From: Phymatolithon calcareum
Taxonomy: Eukaryota > Rhodophyta > Florideophyceae > Hapalidiales
Assembly: GCA_977006965.1 (NCBI GenBank)
Contig: OZ345353.1
Coordinates: forward strand, 496,001-560,000
Length of the DNA: 64,000 nucleotides
Direction: 5' to 3'
Position 1 is the stretch's first letter. Each line of letters starts with the position of its first letter. A program made the position numbers and the translations under genes. The notes below the pieces were generated by a model. It saw nothing but the letters and a program-made list of their open reading frames with translations. It was not told the origin of the DNA and made no database searches. Positions 51,480 to 62,718 of the stretch are shown in pieces.

Positions 51480-54400
51480 GATATAGTGCGCCTTGGCGCC
51501 GACATGTTTAGAGCGTGTAGTGAAGCCGTTGCGAGCGACGTCGAAACAGCAGCGGCGTTGTTAATATGGAAAGTGAGGGGCTGCAGCAGGGGTATGTGCC
51601 ACTCGGAGGCTAACTGCTATAGCCAGACGAGAACGCACGCCGCCTCTGATGCTGCCGTGTATTCGGCCTCCGCAGTGCTCAGGGTCACAGAGTCCTGCAA
51701 CTTTCTACGCCAGAAGAGAAAGTCTCCGGCATACTTGATGGCAATGCCGGAGCGTGAACGCTGTGTTTCCCGGCAGCCTGCCCAGTTCGAGTCGCAATAG
51801 GCGGCGAGTGCCGGACCGGCCTCAGGTTTGTATTATATCTCGGCGTCCTTAGCATCCGGGCGATGGTGCACGAGTTGGGTTCGACGGAGAGAAAGCATGA
51901 CGGTTCGCTCTTTTAGCTGCGTCTAGCCCCACTCATCGAGGCACTTATTGCGGAATTTCTCACATAAGAATCCACTGTCGGGTCTTCCCATCTGTGCTTT
52001 GACCAGCAGGACCACTTTGCCGGACTCAGTGAACGAGCTGTCGGCACGGCGCGGCTGCTGCATGGTGACGGGGTAGGCAGGCTTAGCGGGCGCCCGAGGA
52101 TACGCGCCTGGGACGTCTACAGTCCGAATGTCCTCGCCTAGAAGAGCGGCGAGTGGGTAAAGGAGGCGGCGATTGGGCGGCCGTGCGAAGGGGATAGAAG
52201 TGGTTGCCCGGCACCATCATGTCGCCGCGTACTGTGCAGCGTGAAGAGAGCGCACCAATGTTGCCGCTGGGGTCCGTCTTATAGTGGTATACCCACATGT
52301 GTGGGACGGGATTGTCTGTTGGGCGCTCATCGACAAGCTTACAGGTCCCCACCAGGTTCTGGGCAATAAAGGCGTCATGTATCGCTTCCCAAAATTCAGA
52401 GAACGGACCTTGGCGCGCTTGACGGATCGAACGCGGGTCGAGGAGTGGCTTACAGAGAACTTGGGGCTCTGCAACGGCGGATGCGGCTGAAGTTGGAGTG
52501 ATATCGGTATTAAGGAGGTAACCGCATGCGACAACATATGGAGTTCTGTTTGCTGGCGGCTCCCGGAAACGCGCTGGCTTGCGCATCGTGTTACGGGGCG
52601 CAAGGTACGTGACACGCGCAACGCGCTCTTCGGTGTTTCGGCTGGGTGGGACGGCTCGTGCTTATTTTTCGGCTCGAGAGTACTGGAGGGAGTGCCGAAA
52701 ATACCAGGAGTAGGGCTCGTGCAGTCGATCGTTGAGGTAAAGTTGGCCGCACGCGCATCGGTTTCCTTGCGTCGAGGCAGCTGGGGCACCTTGATGGTGG
52801 CGTAAGACGTGGGTACGAGGTACTGCGCAGATATGCCACGAGGTGCGAGACTGGAGTGCGAGCGTGCTTTGTTGGGAACGAATCTGTGTACGCCGAATGG
52901 CCGGAGGAGAGGGATCCGTGGGCGCGTTCCGAACAATAGTTGGTGAGGCGGTGCATTGACGGCGAGCTTGGGCGTCGCGTTTTGCTTTGTAACGCACTCC
53001 GCCAATGAGTAGTCCCAGTACGCGTGCGGGAGCTTCGCGGGAGCCAGCTGAATTCGTATATACTCCTTCAGTGTGCGCACCGCCCGCTCAGCCTCACCGT
53101 TCATTTGCCGGCTATTAGGCGGAGCTGTGGCGATGCAGATACCGTTGGCGTCTGCGAAAAGCTTCGGGGCTCCGGCGCACAACTCAGGTGCGCCGTCTGC
53201 ATGCAGGTGCTGAATAGGGCGCGCGGCAGTTCGTTGAATGCGTCGGAGGTCGTCTGCGAGCAGGTTCCCAGCAGCGGACTTTGTCGCAGAGGGGAGAGAA
53301 GTGATGTGCTCAGTGCCTTGGTTTTTGATCACCGTAAAGTGTCTGTGCTGAGTTTCTGAAGGGCCTCAATGTGGCCGCGCCTAACGGGTAGGTTGGTGCT
53401 CGTGTGAGCGTACCAGTGGCACGAGGAACGCAGGTGTAGCTGCCCATTGAGAAGGACTGCAGCGCCTTCAACGCAGGGGTTGATTGGAGAGCACGATTGA
53501 CGGCTTCGGGGTGGGCGTGGACAAGCTTCTCGTGGGCGAGACGCAATGAAAGAGGAACCAGAGCGGCTGCACGCGCACCGGCTTGTCGCGGTGTGGCCTT
53601 TTTTATTCGCATGCTCTTTGGCGCGTACTTTCGCTGTGAGCACCGGCGCTTGGCGAGGGCGTGGTCAAAGCGAAAGACGTTGTCGCGGATTGTGCCAATG
53701 GCGATAATGTTTGATAGCCGTGTAGGATCTGGAAGGGTGAGGTAGAAGCGTTCCTGCTTCGCGTGGACGTCATACCGCCGCGTGAGGTGGCCGACAGAGA
53801 CAAGGTCGTTGTAGAGCGGGGAACCTACAGTGCGTCCGCCAGCGGGAGCTATGACCGCGCTTAGAGCTGTGGGTTTCCGATTTCTGTCGCTATGGCTTTG
53901 CTGCTGTTCGCGAGGCGAATGGGGACGGTGATAGATTTGGAGTGTTCGAGCGCGTCATTGCTCTTGGTGAAGTGATAGGTGCAGGAGCTATCGAGGAGGG
54001 AGGCGAGGAGGTAGTTATCAGTATTGATAACGTTGGTGCTGGGCTGCGCGTCGGAACCGTAATCATGGTGGAGGTTGTTGGCAACGTTGAGGATGAAGTT
54101 CGGGTTGTTGGCGACTACGATCGCGGACGCGGAAGGGATGGGAGTATAGACTGCATGATGGCCGCGCTGTTCCATGCGGAGGAAGCGGTCGTAGGGTCGG
54201 CCGGCACATGGACGTAGCGGCCACTCTGGGTAGAAGAAGTCTGCCGGTCTTTGCGTGACTTGCCCGAGCGTTCTTCTCGCAGCTTGGCAGAAGGCGGTGG
54301 TAGCTGGAGCACCAATGCGAGCAGATTGTTGGCAGCTGCGATGTTTTTGTCCTGAGCGGGCGTCTGTGTGTATTGCTCGCGCAGCAGTTCAGCTTAGACG

Positions 54401-54990
54401 CCGCTGGGCAGGCCATCGACGATGTCGCGTATGTAGGCGACGCCTGTGGCGAGGTAGTAGGAGAAATCGGCCGCGACGAGGGCGTTGTGGCGTTTACGGT
54501 GGCCGGCGATGTAGGCGCTCGCTGAGTCGGAGTCGGAATAGCGCGTTATGGGGTGGGTCTGGTCGACCTGTTCGGATGTGACTGAAGTATCAGCCTGTTT
54601 GAGGTGGAACCAGGCCTACAGTGCTGTCATGTTTTCAGTTTCGCGGGAGAATTCTTCGAAGATCGTACAGCTGATGACTTTTTGAAGTTGTGGACCTGCG
54701 TGAGCTCGGACTCATTGCCCGGTGCAGGCTCACGCTCAGAGAAGTATGTACAGCGGCGGCCGCGGGCCTTGGCAGCGACGAGTGAGCGCCAGTGACGCGC
54801 GTTGGAGCCGTCGGCGCGTAGCATAGGAATTTTGTCAAGGCGCCACGGTCTGACAGAGTGCGCAGTAGCGGCGGCGATATCAAACGAAATGGTCGGCTGC
54901 GGCGAGATGTGATGAGCAGAGAAATGATGCTGCAGATTGGCGCGTGGGCTGCGGGGTGTTGCGTTGGCTCCATGTTAAGATGTGGTACAG
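51480..54990 (-). pseudogene. Copia 2 gag-pol polyprotein, deleted and frame-broken
   Basis: A gag segment (MLRADGSNARHWRSLVAAKA) lies near 54,824. A protease-like motif SLLDSSCTYHFTKS lies near 54,070, and the GAG-pre-integrase block (SLRLAHEKLVHAHPEAVNRA) near 53,540. Integrase occupies 53,332 to about 52,600, with HLHADGAPELCAG, PPNSRQMNGEAERAVRTLKE and YWDYSLAECVTKQNATPKLA. RT starts near 52,430 (FSEFWEAIHDAFIAQN, TCKLVDE) but stops near 52,090. No YVDD box is found, which indicates an internal deletion before the RNase H-like remnant at 51,500-51,850. Several frameshifts occur. Confidence 0.82.
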
Positions 54991-55101
54991 GTGCCGGCAC
55001 GGCGTGGTGCCGGGTTTGTACGTAATTGGGCTGCGGGATGCCCCTTGAGCGCGTATGATAGCGTGGAGGGACCGTGTTAGAGTGGCGTGCTTAGGCTGAG
55101 A

Positions 55102-55112
55102 GGCCCATAACC
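55102..55112 (-). other. Copia 2 primer-binding site (initiator tRNA-Met, internal)
   Basis: GGCCCATAACC directly abuts the 5' LTR and is identical to the anticodon-arm sequence of eukaryotic initiator tRNA-Met. The position fits first-strand priming from a 5' half-tRNA, as in Drosophila copia. Confidence 0.7.
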
Positions 55113-55327
55113 TGTTGACACTATACTTGTTGTCTCCTTTTTCTGAGGTATGTGTACGCTAGCTCCTTATAGGGCTAGGTGTACACCCATTGTGATAGCG
55201 TGCCGTGCGAGCTGGCTGTGCCAGGAGAGAGACACAGCCTCGAGTGATATAAGGTGTTGGCATGTGCTGCACTCTCGAGATGCAGCTCCACGTGTACGCG
55301 GTGGCGCACTGTGCTGTGACTACATCA
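55113..55327 (-). repeat. Copia 2 LTR (5' LTR of the minus-strand element)
   Basis: On the plus strand it begins TGTTGACACTATACTTGTTG and ends GTGACTACATCA. A central block of about 60 bp (GGTGTTGGCATGTGCTGCAC and following) is nearly identical to the other LTR. Confidence 0.85.
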
Positions 55328-55783
55328 CCATGCTCGACAATGGGATAACCGCAGTCCCTTTCGCCCATGAACAAGATTTTCAATACGCTTGGAGATCTGT
55401 ACAGGAGCATGAAAAGATAATTAATGAAGGCCACAATATAGCAGGGCACCGAAACATCGATGAAAGGACTTACCTTGAATGATATGAATGCCGAATCGCA
55501 CGAAGACACGTCAAAGCATCGCTCGAGGAGGATTCATGGGCAGTTGCACGAGCTGGCTTCCCAAGCACTTTGTGGACAATGGTTTATGGGCGCTCTTTGA
55601 AGCTTTGTACGCACCAACCAAGGCTCCATGTTGAGCCGCACGCTATGCACAAATGAGGGCTGTATCGTACTTGCGGTCCGCCCTCTCGAACATGCTGCAT
55701 AGTACAGTTTTAGCTGCAAGACTGTCGAGAGTGGTAGAGATGTGCAGCGGACTTCTCCGTGGACGCGATGGTCCAAATATTAT
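55328..55783. other. Spacer, no gene seen
   Basis: Only short frames. Part of it may be the 3' flank of the minus-strand candidate gene that ends near 55,784. Confidence 0.3.
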
Positions 55784-56930
55784 CTAAAGCCAGAATGAAC
55801 ACTGGGAATGAAAAAGGGAAAGAGTGATACTTACTAGTGCTTTCTGAATTGATTCTTGTTCTGCTCCTTGACCCCTCCCGATTAAATTTGACTTATCGAC
55901 CGAAATGGGCTTTCCGTTTTTGGATGTTACCATTCTGCGCTTAAGAAACTCTTTAACATTAGCACCATCGCAAAGCACGAATTTGGCTGCATTCTGCACG
56001 AAGGGACTCTCAAGAGGTCTTAATAGGGAAATTTCCCTGCAATAAAGCATCTCTCCCTTGTTAGAATTGAGATACTCCATACAAGTCATTAGCTTTACAT
56101 GTTCCCCGTTCCAGACGTAATAAAAATCAGAGAAGATATAGATGAGAAAAACGGTGCATGATTCAATTCGCTGAAAATATGGGCATTGAAACTTACATGC
56201 GCATCTTCAACAAGCAGCAGATCAGAAATAAATGGGCACAGTGAAGGGAAGTCAGAACCGGCGCGGTAAAGGGACAACTGAATGGACTGCAAATCGTACA
56301 CGTCTGTAAGTATCATCAGGTGCTGTTCCATCTCGACCATCACTCGCAGCTCTCGAAGATAGAGCATGGCATATCGTATCCGCGAGCTCCTTGTGCGAAT
56401 TTAGCAGTTTTTCGTTGTGCGACGCAGCGTGTTTTTGTAGCCCATCGACCGCAGAACATATTTTTTAACTCATGGAAATTACTTCACATTTTAACTATTG
56501 AGTTGTGACGATATGCTCAGAAAGCTTGGCTTCTAATCTGCTGTTCTGCGCCTGCGAGGTAGAATGTTCAGAAAACCGTTGATGTAGTTGATCCGGGGGT
56601 CTTGCAGAGGTGCAGCGGCGCGATGCCGCATGCCGAACACTCACGTTATTAGGACGAATTGATGGTTGAGATTGGCGCTGCTCGGTGCTTTGGGTTTGGG
56701 GATATGATCCAGGCTGTGCTTGCTGTCCCTTTGCCTGCTCTTGGGACTGCGAGTGCACCTGTACACGAACGCGGGCGTTTCTACGCTGCCCTGATGTGGG
56801 ATGCACATGAGCAGAGGGTGTCATCCGCTTTACAAGATGCTGCTGCTGAACAGATTTTAATTGACTAAGGTCAGCGCGTCGATGACCCTGAGGCGGCTGC
56901 GCAGATTTACGAAGGTGCTGTTCACGTATG
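55784..56930 (-). CDS. Candidate multi-exon or decayed gene, function unknown
   Basis: Three protein-like blocks follow each other on the minus strand. The first (56,930-56,495) is Gln/Ser-rich and disordered-looking (QEQAKGQQAQPGSYPQTQST). The second contains SIQLSLYRAGSDFPSLCPFI followed by DLLLVEDAH. The third (56,089-55,784) contains PLESPFVQNAAKFVLCDGAN and VKEFLKRRMVTSKNGKPIS. Perfect GTAAGT donor-like sequences occur exactly after DAH (56,197) and after the block ending QKALVS near 55,832. Joining 56,198 to an AG 26 nt downstream keeps the frame open into block three, but 26 nt is unusually short for an intron, so a frameshift is also possible. No family recognised. Confidence 0.35.
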
Positions 56931-57360
56931 TCTCAGGATTGTAACTGCATTGCGTGATGACGATGGAGCGCATTCAGTGAGTAGGATGAGCCTTCCCGCG
57001 AGAACGCTCATTACTGCTGGGATTCTTGCGAGAGATCTAATGTAGTGGGTTGACCCGGTAAAGGTTCCCCGTGCCTGACAGGAACATGCTCCCCAGAAAC
57101 CGGAATCTGTTCTCAAATATCCAGCGGTGTGGTTAGAGCCTGTACGCTTGTGCGATGCGTTTCGGTGTTCCATGATTGCCGAATCTTTGCCATGGATTTG
57201 CAAGCATACTTTCCGGTGAGAGTTTCATCGAAAATTCCGTCAGCGACATTAGACGGGTACCAACTGTGGCTTTGAGCCAGACAATTTCGTGAACTGAACG
57301 AGAAGTTCTTTTAAAAAGGGGAGTCCTCTTCGGTTCGTGGAATAGTTTGGCTTGCAGCCG

Positions 57361-59610
57361 ATGGGTGGTGCTTGCTCTACAGGGGGCGGAGTACTGTATT
57401 TTTACAATGCTCGGGAGGCCGGAATTCGCATTTTTTTTAATTTTCTCCAATTACAAAATTCTCTTAGACCCCCTCACACCCTGTCCTTGGCCAGAAGCTC
57501 CGTTGCTCAATACCCACCTGGTGAGCGCAAACGAATTTGTGAAGCTGAAAACCGTCCAACGTCCGCAGTCAGCCCCAATCTCTGCACTACGCAGGAAAAC
57601 TCGCGCATTAATTCAAATGCTAAGTGGTTCCGGTGCAATCTTTTCGATGGTGAGTATGCCAATGTTCGAGAAATTGCAGCTCAAATGGCTCGATCACATC
57701 GGGGCCTTGGCTCCCCTGATCATCTCTTGGCTTCATTTTCCTCGCGAATCGATGTATCACAAGCAGAACACCCAGAGCTAGTGTCACCGTCCTCTGTCGC
57801 TTCACCAGAAATGTCAAATGAATATGTCCGTGAATCAGACTTGGACGACAATACGTTACATCCGCCATCACCCGTATCTTCCGAAGTTCCCGGGCTTCCA
57901 CCAAATTCAGTGGAGTTCTCAGAGGTTTCTGTGTCTGCTGAAGTTGCATCTTTTTATGCCTCCTTTAAGGAGACTAGTCGCGAGGTTCATCATGACGTTA
58001 CACGGCTCTCAACACCTTTATCAGAGTTACACAGCTCTTGCAAAGCGATGATTTCTTTTGTTACGCAGAAAAAACAAACTGCTGCAGAAGTCATTGACCT
58101 ATGGAGGCTTGTCTCTAATCCGGAGGCTGAGGTTCCAGAACTGGATCGGCATGTATCCAACGCGTTTAAACTCGGAAAGTCACTGGCGAATTATGTCGAT
58201 CGAGCTCGTAAATGGCATGTGAGAAGTAATTCATGGCGGTCTGCAATCATTAGGACGCCTTTTGGAACGAACTCCACCGGCGTTTTTCGTTCCATTTTGG
58301 ATCTACTTTTGGCTGAGATCGATCACACGGGAGGTTTACCCTTTCGAGAAGCTTTTAATAATGATGAACGAGTTTTCAATGGTCCTTCCTCGTCCATTTC
58401 TATGCAGCAGTAGGCTGTAGAAGTCCGAAAAAGTGATCAGATACTTGGATCTGACATTTATGCCGACGGCACGACACTTGCTCGATCAGGGTCTCAAATT
58501 GCCACTATAATAAGAGCTTGCTTCACAAACATACGAGGAAAGTCAGTTAAATGGCATGCAATTTGAATTTATCCACGTTTGATTTCAGGCTTTAATGAAC
58601 GATCTATATCGGAGATGAAATCCGAGACAATTCACCTAGCGCAGCGATTCCTCTTCGTTGCGTTGGATGACATAATGAAAGCTTCCTCCTCTGGTGTGAT
58701 GCATCATGGAAAACTCATTTTTCCGCGAATTGTCTGCACAGTGGCAGATCAGCCACGAGAGGCTCTTCTTTCAGTAAAGTCTTCTGGGAGCTTCAGAGAC
58801 TGCTCTTTCTGCGTTATGGAATCTATCGTGCAAAAGCAAAGGCAGATACTCAGTTCTAGTTCTGCTGAAGAGCTTTATCGAGAAAGTGATGCGTTGCGAA
58901 GCGAGCTCAAAGACAAAGTTGAGGGTTCCAATCAAGTGAACGAGAATGTTGGATCTAATGTGGACTTGTTCTCCCGTGTGAGACAAACGCAGCTGTCAGA
59001 AAACCGCCAATGCGGTAGAAATGTCTCTCGTACAGTGAATTATCAGTTTCTTGTAGCTCGTGCTCGCCAGAGCGCATCGCGAAGAAATCCCAGAGGAGTG
59101 GAGATGGAGCTAAAGAAAGCACTGGATTATCTAAAAGCCTTCAGTGCTTAGGAATTCCCATCTGCTTTAGCAGCATTTCATTGTCTTCGAACCTGGCCTT
59201 TTCGTTTCTACAGCTATATTGGATTCGACAAACTACACGCTGCTGACTTGGGCTTGCTACGATCTATTCCAGATCTAGCATTTAAGAGATTGTCTTCATT
59301 CCCCTACTTGACAATGCTCGCAAGCCATAAAATCAGGATAATTAATCGGCGTCTTCTAGATTTATCAAAGATATCCCGATTGCCAAGGATTTCTCTTTTT
59401 CGGTACTGCCCAGACCAGAAGCTACCTGAAATGTCAGGCGGAATCAGGCGCCGCTCCAGCCCCTTTATTTGGGTGGCTCTTATGGGCATCGATGAGTCAG
59501 TGGTCCCAGATGATGACCCTCTACTGCAAGCAAGTTCGTCACGTGGAAACTTGACAAAAAGATCATCGGGTGCAACGAAGCACTATCAAACTTAATACGA
59601 ATAGAAGCAG
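57361..59610 (+). pseudogene. Plavaka/CACTA-like transposase remnant
   Basis: A 350-codon N-terminal part (57,361-58,413) has a possible zinc-finger start and a Ser/Pro-rich region, then helical sequence. Reading on past the stop, the frame gives LGSDIYADGTTLARSGSQIA, the block around the first catalytic Asp of Plavaka-type transposases. From 58,579 comes PRIVCTVADQPREALLSVKS followed by FRDCSFC (second Asp and a Cys pair). After another stop comes FDKLHAADLGLLRSIPDLAF. These three blocks in this order match large DDE transposases of the CACTA superfamily, which I know mainly from fungi and algae. At least two stops break it, so it is a fossil. Confidence 0.5.
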
Positions 59611-60299
59611 AAAAGGCGCTAGATGCGCTCTTACTATTTAGAAAGACACTCATAGAACGGATAGAGAACGAGGAAGACCTGTATTGATTCGTATAAGGCA
59701 AGGCAAAAAGCGGTCGAGTCCACACCAGAAATCCTGCAGTGGACTGAGATAGGATTACTTTGAATCCTGAGCTTTCCCGTCCACGATTCTAGTCGGCGTT
59801 TCGTGAGCTGCACAAAGGTAGGTAGCATCAGAGGAAGCCTCGCCCATATCTTCGGAAGTCTGTGAGGCTTTTAAATAAACTTGAATAAAAAACTGTCAAA
59901 CTTACAGCGCACTTAAAATGATATTAAGGATCTGCAACTCGTTTGCTATGACGCAGGACTTGCTTTGTCCCGGGCCCTGAACCTTAGATAAGTACTAAAA
60001 TTCATCGCCTGATGTACCATGTCGCTGATCACTTGTACAGCTTTGGATGCATGCGGTGGGGTTGTTTTAGTACAACCTTTTCGAAGTGTAACTTGACGCC
60101 CCAGAACAGATTCACCTTCTCACCGTCACCGTCGTCAACTACTTCGAAAACACGCTCTACCCTACCAGATAGATAGAGAGTTTGTCAGCGACGTTACAGA
60201 AGGTCTCTTTATGAGAGGGGATATATGCTGATTAATTTCAAAAGCTCCCAAAGCCTCTAATTGAGTAACAGGGCAGCTTCTCGCTGTTTTCGATACTCA
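59611..60299. other. Spacer, no gene seen
   Basis: No frame with recognisable features. Possibly decayed flank of the transposase remnant or the LINE. Confidence 0.3.
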
Positions 60300-61917
60300 T
60301 CTCTCTACTCTCCTTCTAATATCTCCTTAATTCCAATTTCGCTCCCTGTGAGGGCTCGAGTAAGTCTTTTGCATTCATATTCCTTTTCTTGGTCCATCTT
60401 CATAGACCGCACTATACATTGCAACACGATAAGCTCCACCACAGCACCAGTCCCAAAGTATTTCGCCAGAATGGATTTTCTCCACAAAGGAACTCTGTTT
60501 AAAATGACTCCCAAGCATCTTAACCTCGCAGTTATGTCCCTTATATATAGCACTCCTGGTAGGTCGTTCGGTACGCCGATCGGGGTTTTAACTGTCCGAC
60601 CCTCTTCTTCCAACGACCAGACTTTGACTGATGCTTGTAGGCGTCGCTTTTTGACACCATACCTTCTTCCGCTTGTTTCAGAGATTCTTTAAGATATTCC
60701 TCTTCCCCGAGATACCCAATGTCCTTTGATACGTCTTCTAGATCATCATATTTTCCCTTGTATTCTTCTGGAAGCTCCAGAAACTTCCTTCGTCTTACCA
60801 ATCGTAAGGCGAACCTTTCAGCTTGGTGCATTCTCCTCATCTGTGGGCTGGCGAGACGGCAGAGCACCCGCATTCTCTCCCTTCGATACTCGGCATATTT
60901 TCCGAAAACGTATCTGTAGAATAGACCTTCTGCTGCTTCAATTGCGGATAGTAGTCATTTCGTGATCGGTGTCAGGTGAATGGCATTCTCCCATTTGGGG
61001 AGAATCAACGACTTAGTTCGTTGGAGTCCTCTGACGTTCAAGCCAATTTGGCAGAGTTTGTGTATGCATCCCATCGCATTCCGAACTCTTGAGATTGCTG
61101 TATCGTTGGTGACTCCGTTGTTGTTCATACTGATCCCGATGTAGGACAGGCTCCAGGCCTGGTGCAGCACTTTTCCTGCAAGGAAAAATTTCTTCTTTAG
61201 GGGTCCTTTGTACTTAAGTACCTCGCTCTTTCCTGTCTTCGTGTTCCATTTCATGGAGTTCTCGGCTGCCCACTTCGTAGCTATGTCCAATATTTTTTGC
61301 AATCCTTTTGCTTTCTTTGCCTGAAGAAGAAAGTCATCCGCAAATAACTGCGCTGGATGGTCAGAGACTGTTCTTGTTACTTGGGCGGCAGCTTCGGCGA
61401 ACGTATCCATGAATATGCTATATAAGCACGGACTAAGCGTGGAGCCCTGCGGAACACCTCGGTCGAAAATGCACCATGTTTTCGTTTCATCTCCTGCCGA
61501 CGTGATCCACAACGGTTTCATCAGGTAAGAGACTATCATTCTTATGTGCACCGGCAACTTTTTCTTTAGTCGCTCCAGGAGAATATCCCTCTGGACGCTG
61601 TCATACGCTGCTGACAAATAAAGTACAGCAACGAACGGGTGACCATTTTGCATAGTATTCTTTGCGCGAAGTATGGCCAAATATGTGCTCTTGTCTCTCC
61701 GAAAACCCAGTTGTGCTCTGTTAAACCGGCAGTGATCCCTTATGTATGAGTCTAGAGCGGAATCGATTATCTTCCCGACCTGACTCAGTACAGAGATAGG
61801 CATGTAGTTTGCCGCCATGTGTGCTGGACTTTTCTTGTAGAGGGGAATCTCTTTTTGAGACGAAAGCCGCTGTAAAATCCGCTCGTGCGTTGCACATAGC
61901 ATTGAAAGGCTACTCAT
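60300..61917 (-). mobile_element. LINE-type (non-LTR) retrotransposon, 5'-truncated
   Basis: A reverse transcriptase frame (61,917-60,955) is followed downstream by two frames (60,873-60,541 and 60,613-60,305) that look like the decayed C-terminal part of the same ORF2. No endonuclease domain and no upstream ORF are seen, which fits 5' truncation during target-primed integration. Confidence 0.65.
60955..61917 (-). pseudogene. Non-LTR reverse transcriptase fragment
   Basis: A 320-codon frame with the RT blocks NYMPISVLSQVGKIIDSALD, AQLGFRRDKST, AAYDSVQRDIL, FDRGVPQGSTLSPCLYSIFM, LFADDFLLQAKKA and SMKWNTKTGKSEVLKYKG. The FADD box is intact. The first catalytic Asp, normally in a D-L-S-x-A-F-D-S-V segment, is replaced by Tyr (LYLSAAYDSV, codon at 61,618-61,620). 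The N-terminal fingers are incomplete and the endonuclease is absent. It should be enzymatically dead. The reading frame is otherwise unusually well kept for a fossil. Confidence 0.75.
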
Positions 61918-62266
61918 TTGCTGTTATGAGGGCACAAAACACGCTTTACTGCTATCTGGTACTCAAGTAGAGCTCTTCTGACCATAACTCAACCTGTAGT
62001 TTCCGCGACAATAGGAGGTCATTTAAGGAACTATTGGAGACCCAGAGGATCAATTAGTCTCCAACTCATCAATAAATTTCTAGATTTTTAGGCCCAGCTA
62101 GAAGAGGGCTGCCTATAGCGGCTGCAATTAACATATCATAAGTGCACCTGTGCAAAGTGAGCATATTAGTAAATACTGTACGGCAAACTTGGTAAGTATA
62201 GAAGTAAGAGTAAATTACGAAAATGACGACGAAGTTTGCCTTCCCCCATACTAAAGCAAGTATCTA

Positions 62267-62292
62267 TTTGTCTGTCTGTCTGTTTGTTTGTC
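62267..62292 (+). repeat. Simple repeat (TCTG/TTTG)n
   Basis: Six tetranucleotide units, alternating TCTG and TTTG. Confidence 0.8.
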
Positions 62293-62706
62293 ACCGTCTG
62301 GGCCTACTTAAATCTCATTGGATAGATGACTCTTCCCGTTCCTGAGTAGAAGCATATAACTGGATGAATCACGTTTCATGGGTGTTTCGAAATTTAGCGA
62401 TTATCATACTGCGCGGCATAACCTGGCGCAGGGCACCCGTATTTAAAAAATCGCATTTGGCTCATGCGCGCGGCGAATAGAGTTTTTGTATGAAACATTT
62501 TTCTGAACAACATTGATTTTTGCACGTAAAACGTTTTCGGCCAATCACATTCACGAACGGTGCTGGCGAGTGCCAGTCGGGTAACGTACCAATAGAATAC
62601 GCGGAAAGGGACCGTTGCAAATAATGTTACCAATGAATTTGCACGTTACGCTTTTGTGAACTTATCCGTTAGCAATCAAACTTTTGCCTACTTAAGGTTC
62701 CGCCGG

Positions 62707-62718
62707 CCCCCCCCCCCC
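62707..62718 (+). repeat. C12 homopolymer
   Basis: Twelve consecutive C bases. Length is prone to sequencing error. Confidence 0.8.

Larger units (their letters stand above)
51072..55327 (-). mobile_element. Ty1/copia retrotransposon 2, inactive
   Basis: A 4256-bp element with LTRs of 214 and 215 bp, read on the minus strand. A near-perfect 5-bp target duplication flanks it (CCGTG left, CCATG right). The gag, protease, integrase and part of RT and RNase H are recognisable, but the RT core is missing. The two LTRs differ at roughly one base in eight, so the insertion is old. Confidence 0.88.
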
